Assembly (NCBI GenBank): GCA_041744735.1
Contig: JBGTKH010000212.1
Coordinates: 1-8,654 of the forward strand
Direction of reading: 5' to 3'
Length of the DNA: 8,654 nt
Source: JBGTKH01 sp041744735
Lineage (GTDB): Bacteria; Planctomycetota; Planctomycetia; Pirellulales; Pirellulaceae
The translations under genes were made by a program, and so were the position numbers. Below the pieces are notes generated by a model that searched no databases, had not been told where the DNA came from, and saw only the letters and a list, made by a program, of their open reading frames with translations. Shown piece after piece: positions 1 to 6,895 of this stretch (position 1 is its first letter; the number at the start of each line of letters is the position of its first letter).

Positions 1-78
1 GCTTCCGTGGCCGCCATGAATCTGTGGGGAAAACGTAACGCCGATCAGCCCACGGATTCAGGGCGACCACCGATTTGA
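1..78 (+). CDS. 3' end of an upstream gene (partial, possible)
   Basis: Frame 1 is open from the window edge to a TGA at 76-78, giving 25 residues that begin ASVAAMNLWGKRN and end in GRPPI. The stop lies 40 bases before the preferred start of the adaptor gene, which fits the preceding gene of an operon. In cus/czc operons that neighbour is often the TolC/CusC-type outer-membrane channel, but the 25 visible residues do not show any family feature, so the identity is not claimed. An internal ATG at 16 could also make this a 20-codon leader ORF, which seems less likely. The reading is weak because so little of the frame is in the window. Confidence 0.35.
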   Translation, partial: ASVAAMNLWGKRNADQPTDSGRPPI

Positions 79-107
79 GAAGAAGTTGGAAGCACTGAGA
101 CAATTTT

Positions 108-113
108 GGAGAG
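108..113 (+). promoter_or_regulatory. Ribosome binding site deciding the adaptor start
   Basis: GGAGAG lies 5 bases before ATG 119 and 2 bases before ATG 116. The spacing favours ATG 119, with ATG 116 as the adjacent alternative. The same frame can also open at TTG 86, but that codon directly abuts its purine-rich stretch (GAGAAGAAG), which is a poor spacing. Confidence 0.55.
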
Positions 114-118
114 AGATG

Positions 119-2101
119 ATGACCACTCCCGGCAGCCAACCCAGCGGCAAAGAACCGCAGCCGCAGGACGAGCCGATCCGTGCCGAACTGGCCCCATCGT
201 CTGGCAATGCGCCACGCCGTGGCGGATTGCACGCCTTGTGGTTCACGCTGAAGGCCATCGAAATTCGGTTGCGCTTCATCGTTGTGCTGTTGGCGATCTT
301 CGTGATCGTCGGCGGCTGGGACACGATCAAGAACTACTGGGACAAATGGACTCGTCCATCGGCCGGTGCCGTGACTGCGGCTGGCGACGGCACGGAGTTC
401 TACTGCCCCATGCATCCCAAGGTGGTGCGGCCCACGCTTGAACCAGACGGCTCGATTCCCAAATGTCCGATCTGCGGCATGCCGCTGTCGAAACGCAAAA
501 TGGGCGAAGTGCAGACGCTTCCGGAGGGCATTGTCGGCCGCGTGCAGCTCTCACCACATCGGATTCAACTGGCGGGTATCCAGACGGTCGAGATCCAGCA
601 GCGCCCGCTGACTCGCAAGATCCGCACGGTCGGTTTCGTGGGCATCGACGAGAGCCGCTTGTCGAGGATCGTCACGCGCTTCAGCGGCTACTTGGAGAAG
701 CTGTACATCAACAAGTCGTTCATGCAGGTCAATGAAGGCGAGCCGCTGGCGGAAATCTACAGCCCCGAACTGTACTCGGCCGTGCAGGAATTGCTGATCG
801 CGGCCGAGAGCAAGAATGAGTACCTCGTCAACATCGGGCGCCAAAAGCTGAAGCTGATGGGTATCGACGAGCGCGAGATTGACGAGATCGTGCGCAATCG
901 CAAGGCCGATTATCGGCTGGTCATCCGCGCGCCGCGCAGCGGGCACATATTCGCCAAAGCGATCGTCGAAGGGGACCGCGTCGAGGCCGGCATGATGTTG
1001 TTTGAAGTGGCCGATTTGTCCGTGGCCTGGATCGAGGCCGACGTGTACGAAAAAGACGTGGCGTTTTTGCGCAATGGCCAAGAGATCGAAGCCACGGTCG
1101 AGGCCGTTCCCGACCGCCGCTTCAGGGGCACGGTGGCGCTCGTCCATCCGCACATGGAAATGACCACGCGCACCAATCGCGTGCGGTTCGAGTTGGAAAA
1201 TCCGGATCATCTGCTGCGCCCCGGCATGTACGCCACCGTGTGGCTGGAAACGCCCGTGCAGGACATCGAGCCGTTCCGCACGCTGCTGGCCGAGCAACAA
1301 AAGCCAACGGCCGCCGACGCCGACGACTCGACGTTGATCGCACTCCAAAAAATCTGTCCCGTCACTGGAAACAAATTGGGAAGTATGGGGACGCCGGTGC
1401 GAACCGAAATTGGCGATAAGAGCGTGTTTCTCTGCTGCGCCAGTTGCGGAGACGAGTTCAAAGAGCGGTCCGAGCACTACTTGGCGCGGATGCACACCGT
1501 TTCAGAGTCCGGCGTGCTGGCCGTGCCGGAGCGAGCGGTGATCGACACGGGCGACCAAAAAGTCGTGTACGTCGAACGCGAGCCCGGTTTGTTCGAAGGA
1601 GTCGCGGTCACGCTGGGTCCGCGAGCTGAAAGTTACTATCCCGTGATCGAAGGCTTGCTGCCCGGCGATCGTGTCGCGGCTGCCGGAGCGTTCTTGATCG
1701 ACGCGGAAACACGGCTCAACCCCGCCGCCTCGGCCGCCTATTTCGGCGCGACCGGCGGCCCGCATGCCGATCACGCACCGGCCGCGTCGCCCGGTACGTC
1801 ACCGAGTGCGCCACGATCCACGCCATCGGCCGAACCCAAGAAGCCCACGCCCAAGGACTTGGCTAACATCGCGAAGTTGCCCGCTGCCGATCGCAATCTG
1901 GCGACCGAACAGCAAATCTGTCCGATCACCGACGAACCACTCGGCTCGATGGGCGTGCCGGTCAAAGTCACGCTGAATGGCCAATCGGTCTTTCTGTGCT
2001 GCAAGGGCTGTGAATCGAAGGCAAAACAAGGGGCCGAAGCCGTTCTGAAACGATTGTCGGAACGCCGTCGCGTCGCGGCACACGGCAACGTCGAGCCCTA
2101 G
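119..2101 (+). CDS. cusB: CusB-type RND efflux periplasmic adaptor with three Cys-rich metal-binding modules
   Basis: Membrane fusion protein linking an RND pump to an outer-membrane channel. Numbering is from ATG 119 (660 residues; E. coli CusB has about 400). The order is: Pro/charged cytoplasmic tail 1-50; one membrane anchor about 53-67, with no lipobox; heavy-metal-binding domain with YCPMHP at 95-100 and CPICGM at 116-121; first lipoyl half about 187-219; short helical hairpin about 216-264; second lipoyl half about 267-301; beta-barrel about 302-377; first CPVTG...FLCC module (Cys 413, 439, 440, 443); membrane-proximal domain about 465-533 (VPERAVIDTGDQKVVYVE, FLIDAETRL); Ala/Pro/His linker about 546-581; second module (Cys 601, 627, 628, 631). 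All 11 cysteines lie in these three modules. The family and domain order resemble CusB of Cu/Ag exporters; binding of Cu(I)/Ag(I) by the modules is inferred. It precedes the cusA-like gene by 95 bases, on the same strand. ATG 116 or TTG 86 are alternative starts. Confidence 0.93.
   Translation: MTTPGSQPSGKEPQPQDEPIRAELAPSSGNAPRRGGLHALWFTLKAIEIRLRFIVVLLAIFVIVGGWDTIKNYWDKWTRPSAGAVTAAGDGTEFYCPMHPKVVRPTLEPDGSIPKCPICGMPLSKRKMGEVQTLPEGIVGRVQLSPHRIQLAGIQTVEIQQRPLTRKIRTVGFVGIDESRLSRIVTRFSGYLEKLYINKSFMQVNEGEPLAEIYSPELYSAVQELLIAAESKNEYLVNIGRQKLKLMGIDEREIDEIVRNRKADYRLVIRAPRSGHIFAKAIVEGDRVEAGMMLFEVADLSVAWIEADVYEKDVAFLRNGQEIEATVEAVPDRRFRGTVALVHPHMEMTTRTNRVRFELENPDHLLRPGMYATVWLETPVQDIEPFRTLLAEQQKPTAADADDSTLIALQKICPVTGNKLGSMGTPVRTEIGDKSVFLCCASCGDEFKERSEHYLARMHTVSESGVLAVPERAVIDTGDQKVVYVEREPGLFEGVAVTLGPRAESYYPVIEGLLPGDRVAAAGAFLIDAETRLNPAASAAYFGATGGPHADHAPAASPGTSPSAPRSTPSAEPKKPTPKDLANIAKLPAADRNLATEQQICPITDEPLGSMGVPVKVTLNGQSVFLCCKGCESKAKQGAEAVLKRLSERRRVAAHGNVEP
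1352..1492 (+). other. Adaptor Cys module, copy A (47 codons)
   Basis: This encodes a 47-residue module that starts ICPVTG, contains LGSMG and SVFLCC, and has cysteines spaced C-x25-C-C-x2-C. It lies in the linker between the beta-barrel and the membrane-proximal domain of the adaptor, where E. coli CusB has no such domain. The pattern is reminiscent of YHS/TRASH-type small metal-binding domains. Copy B at 1916-2056 has the same length and cysteine spacing, with 22 of 47 residues identical by eye. Confidence 0.8.
1916..2056 (+). other. Adaptor Cys module, copy B (47 codons)
   Basis: This is the second copy of the module, starting ICPITD and containing LGSMG and SVFLCCKGC, with the same C-x25-C-C-x2-C spacing as copy A and no insertion or deletion between them. 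It is the C-terminal domain of the adaptor, hung on a flexible Ala/Pro-rich linker. Divergence between the copies (22/47 identical) points to an old duplication or to independent acquisition of related modules. Confidence 0.8.
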
Positions 2102-2196
2102 GAACGTGAGTTGTGGAACCATTGCTACGAACCGTGGTCCGGTCCAGCAGGCAGCCATGACATTTATCGTAGCTCGCTCCGGCAGGTAAAAACAAG

Positions 2197-5100
2197 ATGA
2201 TTGAAAAGATCATTGAATACTCGGTCCGCAACCCGTTCGTCGTGATTGCCGGGGCGTTGGCGCTGGCGGGCTGGGGTGTGTACTCGCTGATCAACACGCC
2301 GATCGATGCGATCCCCGACCTGTCGGAGAACCAGGTGATCGTGTTCGCCGATTGGCCGGGGCGAAGTCCGCGCGAGGTCGAAGATCAAGTCACGTATCCG
2401 CTGTCCGTCAACCTGCAAGGGCTAGCCGGCGTGAAAGCGATTCGCGCGACGTCCGAGTTCGGCTTCTCGATGATCAACATCATCTTCGAGGACGGCGTCG
2501 ACTTCTACTTCGCCCGCCAGCGTGTGCTCGAACGGCTGTCGATCGCCGAGACGTTTTTGCCGGCGGGCGTGTCGCCGTATCTCGCGCCCGACGCGACGGC
2601 CCTGGGCCAAATCTTCTGGTACACGGTCGAGGGCGACGGGCAAGACCTGGGGCGGCTGCGTGCGATTCAAGATTGGTTCGTGCGATATCAACTTTACAGC
2701 GTGCCCGGCGTGGCCGAGGTGGCGTCGGTCGGCGGCTTTCCGATTGAGTACCAAATCGATGTCGATCCGAACAAGCTGCGGGCCTACAACGTGACGCTGG
2801 GCGAGCTGTTCTCGGCCGTCGAACGTTCCAATTCATCGGTCGGCGGGCGGATCATTCAAAAGTCGAACTCCGAGTACCTGGTGCGCAGCACGGGCTGGAT
2901 TCGGTCGCTGGAGGACGTCGAATTGATCGTGATCAAAGCGGTCGACGGCACGCCGATTTACGTCAGCAACGTGGCCATCGTCCAATTCGGCTCGGCGATG
3001 CGCCGCGCCAGCTTGGAGAAAAACGGCAACGAAGTGGTGGGCGGCGTCGTGCTGATGCGCTACGGCGAAAATCCGCTGGAGGTGACCAAGCGAATTAAGG
3101 CCAAGATCGAGCAGTTGCAGCACGGCTTGCCCGAAGGTGTGCGGATCGTGCCGTTTTACGAACGGACGCATCTGATCGAGCGGGCGATCGAAACGGTGAG
3201 CCACGTCTTGCTCGAAGAAATGGTCGTGGCCAGCATCGCGATCCTGCTGGTGCTGTGGCATTTTCGCAGCGCACTGATCGTGTGCATCATCTTGCCGATG
3301 GCGGCGCTGTTCGCGTTCATCCTGATGCGGGCTCTTAACATTCCCTCGAACATCATGTCGCTTTCCGGGATCGCGATCTCGATCGGCGTGATTGTCGATT
3401 CGTCGATCGTGATGGTCGAGAACGCAACGCACCACCTGCACGCGCACTTCGGCCACAACAAAGTGACCGGCAACACGCGCGAATTGGTGCTGCCTGCTCT
3501 GCGCACGGTGGGCAGGCCGATCTTCTTTTCCGTGATGATCATGCTCATCAGCTTCATCCCGGTCTTCGCGCTGGGGGGCATGGAGGGCCGGATGTTCCAC
3601 CCTCTGGCCTTCACCAAATCGTTCGCCATGATCGGCGTGGCGATATTGGCGATCACGCTCGTGCCGGCGTTGATCCCGCTGCTGATGCGCGGCCGCATGC
3701 GGGGCGAAGAGGAAAGTTGGATCGTGCGCAGCGTAATCGAAATCTATCGGCCGGTGCTGTCGTACCTGCTCAATCATCCGTGGCCGATCGTGATGATCAC
3801 GGGCGTGATCTTCATCGTCGGCTCGATCCCCACCGGTTCGCGACCATTCTTCGTAGCATCGCTTCTGTTAGCGCTGGTCGGCAGCGTGTGGGCAGCGTGG
3901 GTTGATCGGCGCGACTGGGGACGGTTTTTGCGGCTGCTGTTGGTGATTGCGTGTTTGCTCGCGGTTACGTTTTACGCGGACACTCGCATGACGCGTCTGG
4001 GCCGCGAGTTCATGCCGCCGTTGGACGAGGGCACGGTGCTGGACATGCCGATTACGATCCCACGGGCTTCCATGACGCAGGCGGCCGATGACTTGAAGGC
4101 GCGCGACGTGGTGTTGCGGACGTTTCCCGAAGTCGAAATGGTCGTCGGCAAGGCGGGCCGCGCCGAAACGCCCACCGACCCCGCGCCGCCGGACATGGTC
4201 GAAACCATCGTGAACCTGCGGGCGCGCGAACATTGGCCGAAACGTGAGATGCGTTACGAGGACGCCGAGTGGCAGACGCTGGCCGCGCTCACGGCGATGC
4301 AACAGCGCGGCTGGGTCAAGCCGCCCGAATCCGACGACCTTCGGCACGAACTGCTCAACGATTCAACGATGTTCGCCGTCGCGCGCTTCGACGAGATGAT
4401 GCGCGACACGGCGCTGCGTGACTTCCGCACCTTCGAGCACGAGTTGGCGCCGCAACTGACCGAGTTCGCCGTGCGGCGGACCGTGCAGATGCTCGATCGC
4501 GGTGGCAAATTGGCACGAGAGGTGACGGATGACGAAATTCGCGAAATTGCCCAGCAGTTGGCTCCGCACCTGGGCTCGCAACTGGTCGAGTATCCCGATG
4601 CGGCCACGGTGACCAAATTGGCTCAGCAAACGGCCGAGCACTTGACGAAACTCAAAGCCGCCGAGCAGCGTCCCGACTTGCTGGTGCTGCAGCCGAATGC
4701 TGTCGAGCAAGTCGTGCGCAGCGTGACCGAAGTCATCGGCATCGAGCGGCCGACACTTTTCTCGCTGCTGCTCTCAAACATCGAAAGGGAACGCAGCGAT
4801 CGCTGGACCCAACACGTCCGCCAACTGAATTGGGAACTGTTCGACCGCGCCATTCCCTTCTACACCTGGGAAGTAATCGAGCAACTGCGCGAGAAAGCGA
4901 AGACGCTCACGCTGTGGCAGGCCGAGCCGACGGACGATGAGCTGGCCGCCCTGCGCCGCGAATTGGAGGCGCCCTTCGATCGCCAACTGTTCCTTTGGCA
5001 GAAGAGCAAGGACGACTTGCTGAAAGAGATGGACACGGTCGTGCAGATGCCCGGCTGGGGAAACATCTGGACGCAGCCGATCATCAATCGCGTCGACATG

Positions 5101-6438
5101 CTCTCGACCGGCGTACGGACGATGATTGGCGTCAAGGTTTACGGCGATGACTTGAACAAGATTCAGGAAGTCTCCGAGCAAATCGCCGAGGTACTGCGGC
5201 CAATCCGCGGTGCGGCCGACGTGTTTCCCGATCAAATCGTGGGCGAGGGTTATCTGGAAATCGACATCGACCGCGAGAGGGCGGCCCGCTACGGCGTCAG
5301 CGTGGGCGACATTCAGGACGTGATCGAGACGGCGCTGGGCGGCCGCGAGATCACAATGACCGTCGAAGGGCGCGAGCGATTCCCCGTCCGCATCCGCTAC
5401 GCGCGGGCCTTTCGCGAGGACGAAGAGTCGGTGAAGAATCTGTTGGTCAGCGCCGGCGGAATGGCGTCTGGCGGGCCGTCGTCCGGTGGCATGTCCGGTG
5501 GAGGAAGCAGCGGCGGGTCGTCGGGAATGCAGTCGGGCAGATCGAGTTCAGTACCCAGTACTCAGTACTCAGTACCCGGTACTGCGACTGCAGGCATGTC
5601 CACCGGTTCCTCGCCACTCATGCCGAAGCCCACCGGTCCAATGCAGATTCCACTCTCGCAACTGGCCGACGTGCGGATCGTCGAAGGGCCGTCGATGATT
5701 AAGAGCGAAAATGGGCTGCTGCGCTCCTATGTGCAGTTGAACGTCCGCGACCGCGACATCGTTGGGTTTGTCGAAGAGGCGCAGCGCGTGGTGGCGGAAA
5801 GGGTCAGCCTGCCCGCCGGCATGTACCTGGAATGGAGCGGCCAGTTCGAGCATCAAGTGCGGGCCAAGCGGACGCTGATGGTGATCGTGCCGCTGGTGCT
5901 GCTGATCATCTTCGTGCTTCTGTACATCACGTATCACGACCTGTGGGACGCGATCCTGATGGGCCTGGCGGTGCCCGGAGCCGTGGCCGGCGGCGTGCTG
6001 TTCATGTACATCTACGGCGCGATGTTTCACGAAGGGCCGTTGAACTTCAGCGTCGCGGTGTGGGTGGGCTTCATCGCGTGCTTCGGCCTGGCCACCGAAA
6101 CCGGCGTGGTGATGCTGGTCTACCTGCGTGAAGCCGTCGATGCCAAGGGCGGTCTGGAGCACATCACGCTGGCCGAACTGCGCCAAGCGGTGATCGACGG
6201 CGCCGTGCATCGCCTCCGCCCCAAGTTGCTGACCGAAGGGACCACGATCATCGGCCTGGCCCCAATGCTCTGGGCCACTGGCACCGGCGCCGAAATCATG
6301 CAACCCATGGCCGCGCCGGTTTTAGGCGGCATCCTGGTAGCGGACGAAGTCATCGACCTGCTGCTCCCCGTCCTCTTCTACCACGTCCGCGCTGTTCGGT
6401 GGCGTCGACTTCACCGGTTGAATGCTTCCGCCGACTAA
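2197..6438 (+). CDS. cusA: CusA-type heavy-metal RND efflux pump, unusually long (1413 aa)
   Basis: Inner-membrane proton-driven exporter, probably for Cu(I)/Ag(I). It starts MIEKIIEYSVRNPF and keeps the HME-RND signatures IDAIPDLSENQV, PGRSPREVEDQVTYPL, DSSIVMVENA and RVDMLSTG. By alignment from memory with E. coli CusA (1047 aa), the metal-site Met 573/623/672 correspond to Met 617, 667 and 968, and the proton-relay Asp/Glu/Lys to D401, E1301 and K1343. The first interval, 50 residues, is unchanged. Three insertions explain the extra 366 residues: about +48 before residue 617 (two extra hydrophobic segments), +252 between Met 667 and Met 968, and +66 between Met 968 and E1301 (a Gly/Ser-rich linker at about 1086-1148). 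Its only cysteines are three in membrane segments. The start has a weak AGG at 2184-2186. It probably shares a transcript with the adaptor. The TAA overlaps the stop of the convergent PIN gene. A CzcA-like divalent-metal role is less likely given the Met triad. Confidence 0.94.
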   Translation: MIEKIIEYSVRNPFVVIAGALALAGWGVYSLINTPIDAIPDLSENQVIVFADWPGRSPREVEDQVTYPLSVNLQGLAGVKAIRATSEFGFSMINIIFEDGVDFYFARQRVLERLSIAETFLPAGVSPYLAPDATALGQIFWYTVEGDGQDLGRLRAIQDWFVRYQLYSVPGVAEVASVGGFPIEYQIDVDPNKLRAYNVTLGELFSAVERSNSSVGGRIIQKSNSEYLVRSTGWIRSLEDVELIVIKAVDGTPIYVSNVAIVQFGSAMRRASLEKNGNEVVGGVVLMRYGENPLEVTKRIKAKIEQLQHGLPEGVRIVPFYERTHLIERAIETVSHVLLEEMVVASIAILLVLWHFRSALIVCIILPMAALFAFILMRALNIPSNIMSLSGIAISIGVIVDSSIVMVENATHHLHAHFGHNKVTGNTRELVLPALRTVGRPIFFSVMIMLISFIPVFALGGMEGRMFHPLAFTKSFAMIGVAILAITLVPALIPLLMRGRMRGEEESWIVRSVIEIYRPVLSYLLNHPWPIVMITGVIFIVGSIPTGSRPFFVASLLLALVGSVWAAWVDRRDWGRFLRLLLVIACLLAVTFYADTRMTRLGREFMPPLDEGTVLDMPITIPRASMTQAADDLKARDVVLRTFPEVEMVVGKAGRAETPTDPAPPDMVETIVNLRAREHWPKREMRYEDAEWQTLAALTAMQQRGWVKPPESDDLRHELLNDSTMFAVARFDEMMRDTALRDFRTFEHELAPQLTEFAVRRTVQMLDRGGKLAREVTDDEIREIAQQLAPHLGSQLVEYPDAATVTKLAQQTAEHLTKLKAAEQRPDLLVLQPNAVEQVVRSVTEVIGIERPTLFSLLLSNIERERSDRWTQHVRQLNWELFDRAIPFYTWEVIEQLREKAKTLTLWQAEPTDDELAALRRELEAPFDRQLFLWQKSKDDLLKEMDTVVQMPGWGNIWTQPIINRVDMLSTGVRTMIGVKVYGDDLNKIQEVSEQIAEVLRPIRGAADVFPDQIVGEGYLEIDIDRERAARYGVSVGDIQDVIETALGGREITMTVEGRERFPVRIRYARAFREDEESVKNLLVSAGGMASGGPSSGGMSGGGSSGGSSGMQSGRSSSVPSTQYSVPGTATAGMSTGSSPLMPKPTGPMQIPLSQLADVRIVEGPSMIKSENGLLRSYVQLNVRDRDIVGFVEEAQRVVAERVSLPAGMYLEWSGQFEHQVRAKRTLMVIVPLVLLIIFVLLYITYHDLWDAILMGLAVPGAVAGGVLFMYIYGAMFHEGPLNFSVAVWVGFIACFGLATETGVVMLVYLREAVDAKGGLEHITLAELRQAVIDGAVHRLRPKLLTEGTTIIGLAPMLWATGTGAEIMQPMAAPVLGGILVADEVIDLLLPVLFYHVRAVRWRRLHRLNASAD
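3832..3975 (+). other. Insertion in cusA: two extra membrane segments
   Basis: E. coli CusA has one membrane helix just before its second periplasmic half. Here three hydrophobic stretches occur, at residues about 529-545, 550-568 and 577-593, separated by a Gly/Ser/Arg turn and by a charged loop WVDRRDWGRF. The reading frame is continuous and resumes the family pattern at LGREFMPPLDEG. Two extra segments keep the topology of the rest of the pump unchanged. The boundaries are approximate. Confidence 0.65.
4246..5004 (+). other. Insertion in cusA: about 252-residue helical domain in the periplasmic porter region
   Basis: Family sequence stops after REHWPKR (about residue 683) and resumes at KDDLLKEMDTVVQMPG (about 938). 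E. coli CusA joins the equivalent segments directly. The inserted part is rich in charged residues and leucine, looks mostly alpha-helical, and has no cysteine or hydrophobic membrane stretch. I recognise no known domain. By comparison with CusA it falls near the junction of the PC1 and PC2 subdomains, the cleft through which periplasmic metal enters. The codon character looks like that of the flanking gene, so there is no sign of a recent foreign insertion. Confidence 0.75.
5452..5640 (+). other. Insertion in cusA: Gly/Ser-rich linker
   Basis: Residues about 1086-1148 are a low-complexity Gly/Ser/Met/Pro stretch inserted in a hairpin between FREDEESVKNLLVSAGG and QIPLSQLADVRIVEG. Family members have only a few residues here. 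The segment contains short DNA repeats (TCCGGTGG twice near 5483-5502) and the CAGTACY tandem repeat. It is probably disordered and exposed in the docking-side DC subdomain. Confidence 0.75.
5549..5583 (+). repeat. Five tandem 7-bp units, CAGTACY, inside cusA
   Basis: Units in order are CAGTACC, CAGTACT, CAGTACT, CAGTACC and CGGTACT; only the last departs from CAG. Each unit holds the palindrome GTAC, so the repeat reads almost the same on both strands. Because 7 is not a multiple of 3, translation cycles every seven residues, giving SVPSTQYSVPGT in the linker of the pump. From memory, similar CAGTACT runs are dispersed in some planctomycete genomes; this needs a genome-wide count. Confidence 0.85.
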
Positions 6439-6638
6439 TCGTACGCCTTCTTTTGCTTTCGCGGATCGTTCTCGCGACGAATGGCGGCCATCCAACCGCG
6501 CATGATTTCTTCTGCGGTAATGATTGTGGTTGCGACCGGCGCGGTCACCGCGTCCAGCCGATGGATCAATCGTTGAGAAGCCGGCGACGTTCCTTTTTGG
6601 TACTCGCCCAAATGATCGGTGTCGAGAACGTACATCAT
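6435..6638 (-). pseudogene. Truncated PIN-domain (VapC-like) toxin
   Basis: This 67-codon frame begins MMYVLDTDHLGEYQKG, a typical PIN-domain first strand with the catalytic Asp at residue 6 (and D8), and continues to TIITAEEIMRGW with the second acidic site at E43/E44. Full PIN toxins run to about 125-140 residues and supply further acidic residues in the C-terminal half (usually in TxDLxIAA- and TRNxxDF-like motifs). Here the frame stops at KKAYD, so that half is missing, and no remnant of it appears in any - strand frame beyond the stop. The product is therefore probably inactive as an RNase. The start overlaps the antitoxin stop by four bases (ATGA), as in intact toxin-antitoxin operons. 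The TAG at 6435-6437 overlaps the stop codon of cusA on the other strand. Confidence 0.75.
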
Positions 6639-6832
6639 GCCGTCCGCTGGTTTTGTTGGTCTCGATATTCGCGGCCAAGCCGGAGCACCTCGTCGAACTC
6701 CGGATCATCGGCGAACATTCCGAAGGTGTCTCGCCAAGGTTTCGTCGCGGATGTGGGGGAGATTCGGTGTTCCAGCTTCTGAAACTTCTCTTCCAACTCC
6801 AGTAACCGCTCTTCCAATTGCTGAAGCGTCAT
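6635..6832 (-). CDS. Small antitoxin of a PIN toxin pair
   Basis: This 65-residue protein has an N-terminal heptad-like helix (MTLQQLEERLLELEEKFQKL), likely a dimerising coiled coil, and a C-terminal segment WRDTFGMFADDPEFDEVLRL followed by GREYRDQQN. A similar tail, with the pattern W...G.F.DDP.FDEV..LGRE.R, is common in small proteins encoded just before PIN toxins, where it is thought to bind the toxin; this is recalled, not searched. No ribbon-helix-helix or AbrB motif is visible, so DNA binding and autoregulation are uncertain. The start ATG (6830-6832) has a good ribosome binding site and an extended -10 promoter upstream. The antitoxin looks intact although its partner is truncated. 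Confidence 0.78.
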   Translation of the reverse strand: MTLQQLEERLLELEEKFQKLEHRISPTSATKPWRDTFGMFADDPEFDEVLRLGREYRDQQNQRTA

Positions 6833-6841
6833 GAGCGTTTA

Positions 6842-6847
6842 TCCTTT
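6842..6847 (-). promoter_or_regulatory. Ribosome binding site of the antitoxin
   Basis: On the - strand AAAGGA lies nine bases before the ATG at 6832-6830, a good Shine-Dalgarno placement that supports this start. Confidence 0.6.
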
Positions 6848-6895
6848 CAAGTGGTCCGTGTGAAAGAAGACGCCGGTTGGCTCTCTCCGACTTTG

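Noticed and set aside
86..118. TTG start adding 11 residues to the adaptor
   Set aside because: ATG 119 (or 116) has a well-placed GGAGAG; TTG 86 directly abuts its purine stretch. It is kept only as an alternative.
551..1495. A 314-codon open frame on the - strand across the adaptor gene
   Set aside because: Its product is low-complexity His/Arg/Asp/Gln-rich sequence with no family pattern, and it is antisense to a clear CusB frame. GC-rich codon use on the + strand explains the open frame.
2115..2140. Possible hairpin (GGAACCA with TGGTCC) between the adaptor and pump genes
   Set aside because: The stem is six pairs with a bulge and a loop of about 13 bases, with no U-tract; it is too weak to call a terminator or regulatory structure.
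2157..2189. Ten-codon ORF (MTFIVARSGR) just before cusA
   Set aside because: It has no convincing ribosome binding site and no attenuator-like structure. Such short frames arise by chance.
2833..3777. A 314-codon open frame on the - strand inside cusA
   Set aside because: The translation is dominated by His, Asp, Arg and Gln and lies entirely within a well-supported pump gene; it is a shadow frame, as is the similar 244-codon frame at 5569-6303.
5549..5583. Heptamer array considered as a CRISPR or iteron-type origin
   Set aside because: The units are contiguous 7-mers without spacers and lie inside an open coding frame with no replication gene nearby.
6322..6434. A frameshifted C-terminal half of the PIN toxin running into the 3' end of cusA
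   Set aside because: Reading all - strand frames beyond the toxin stop shows no acidic PIN motifs, so truncation is preferred over a simple frameshift.
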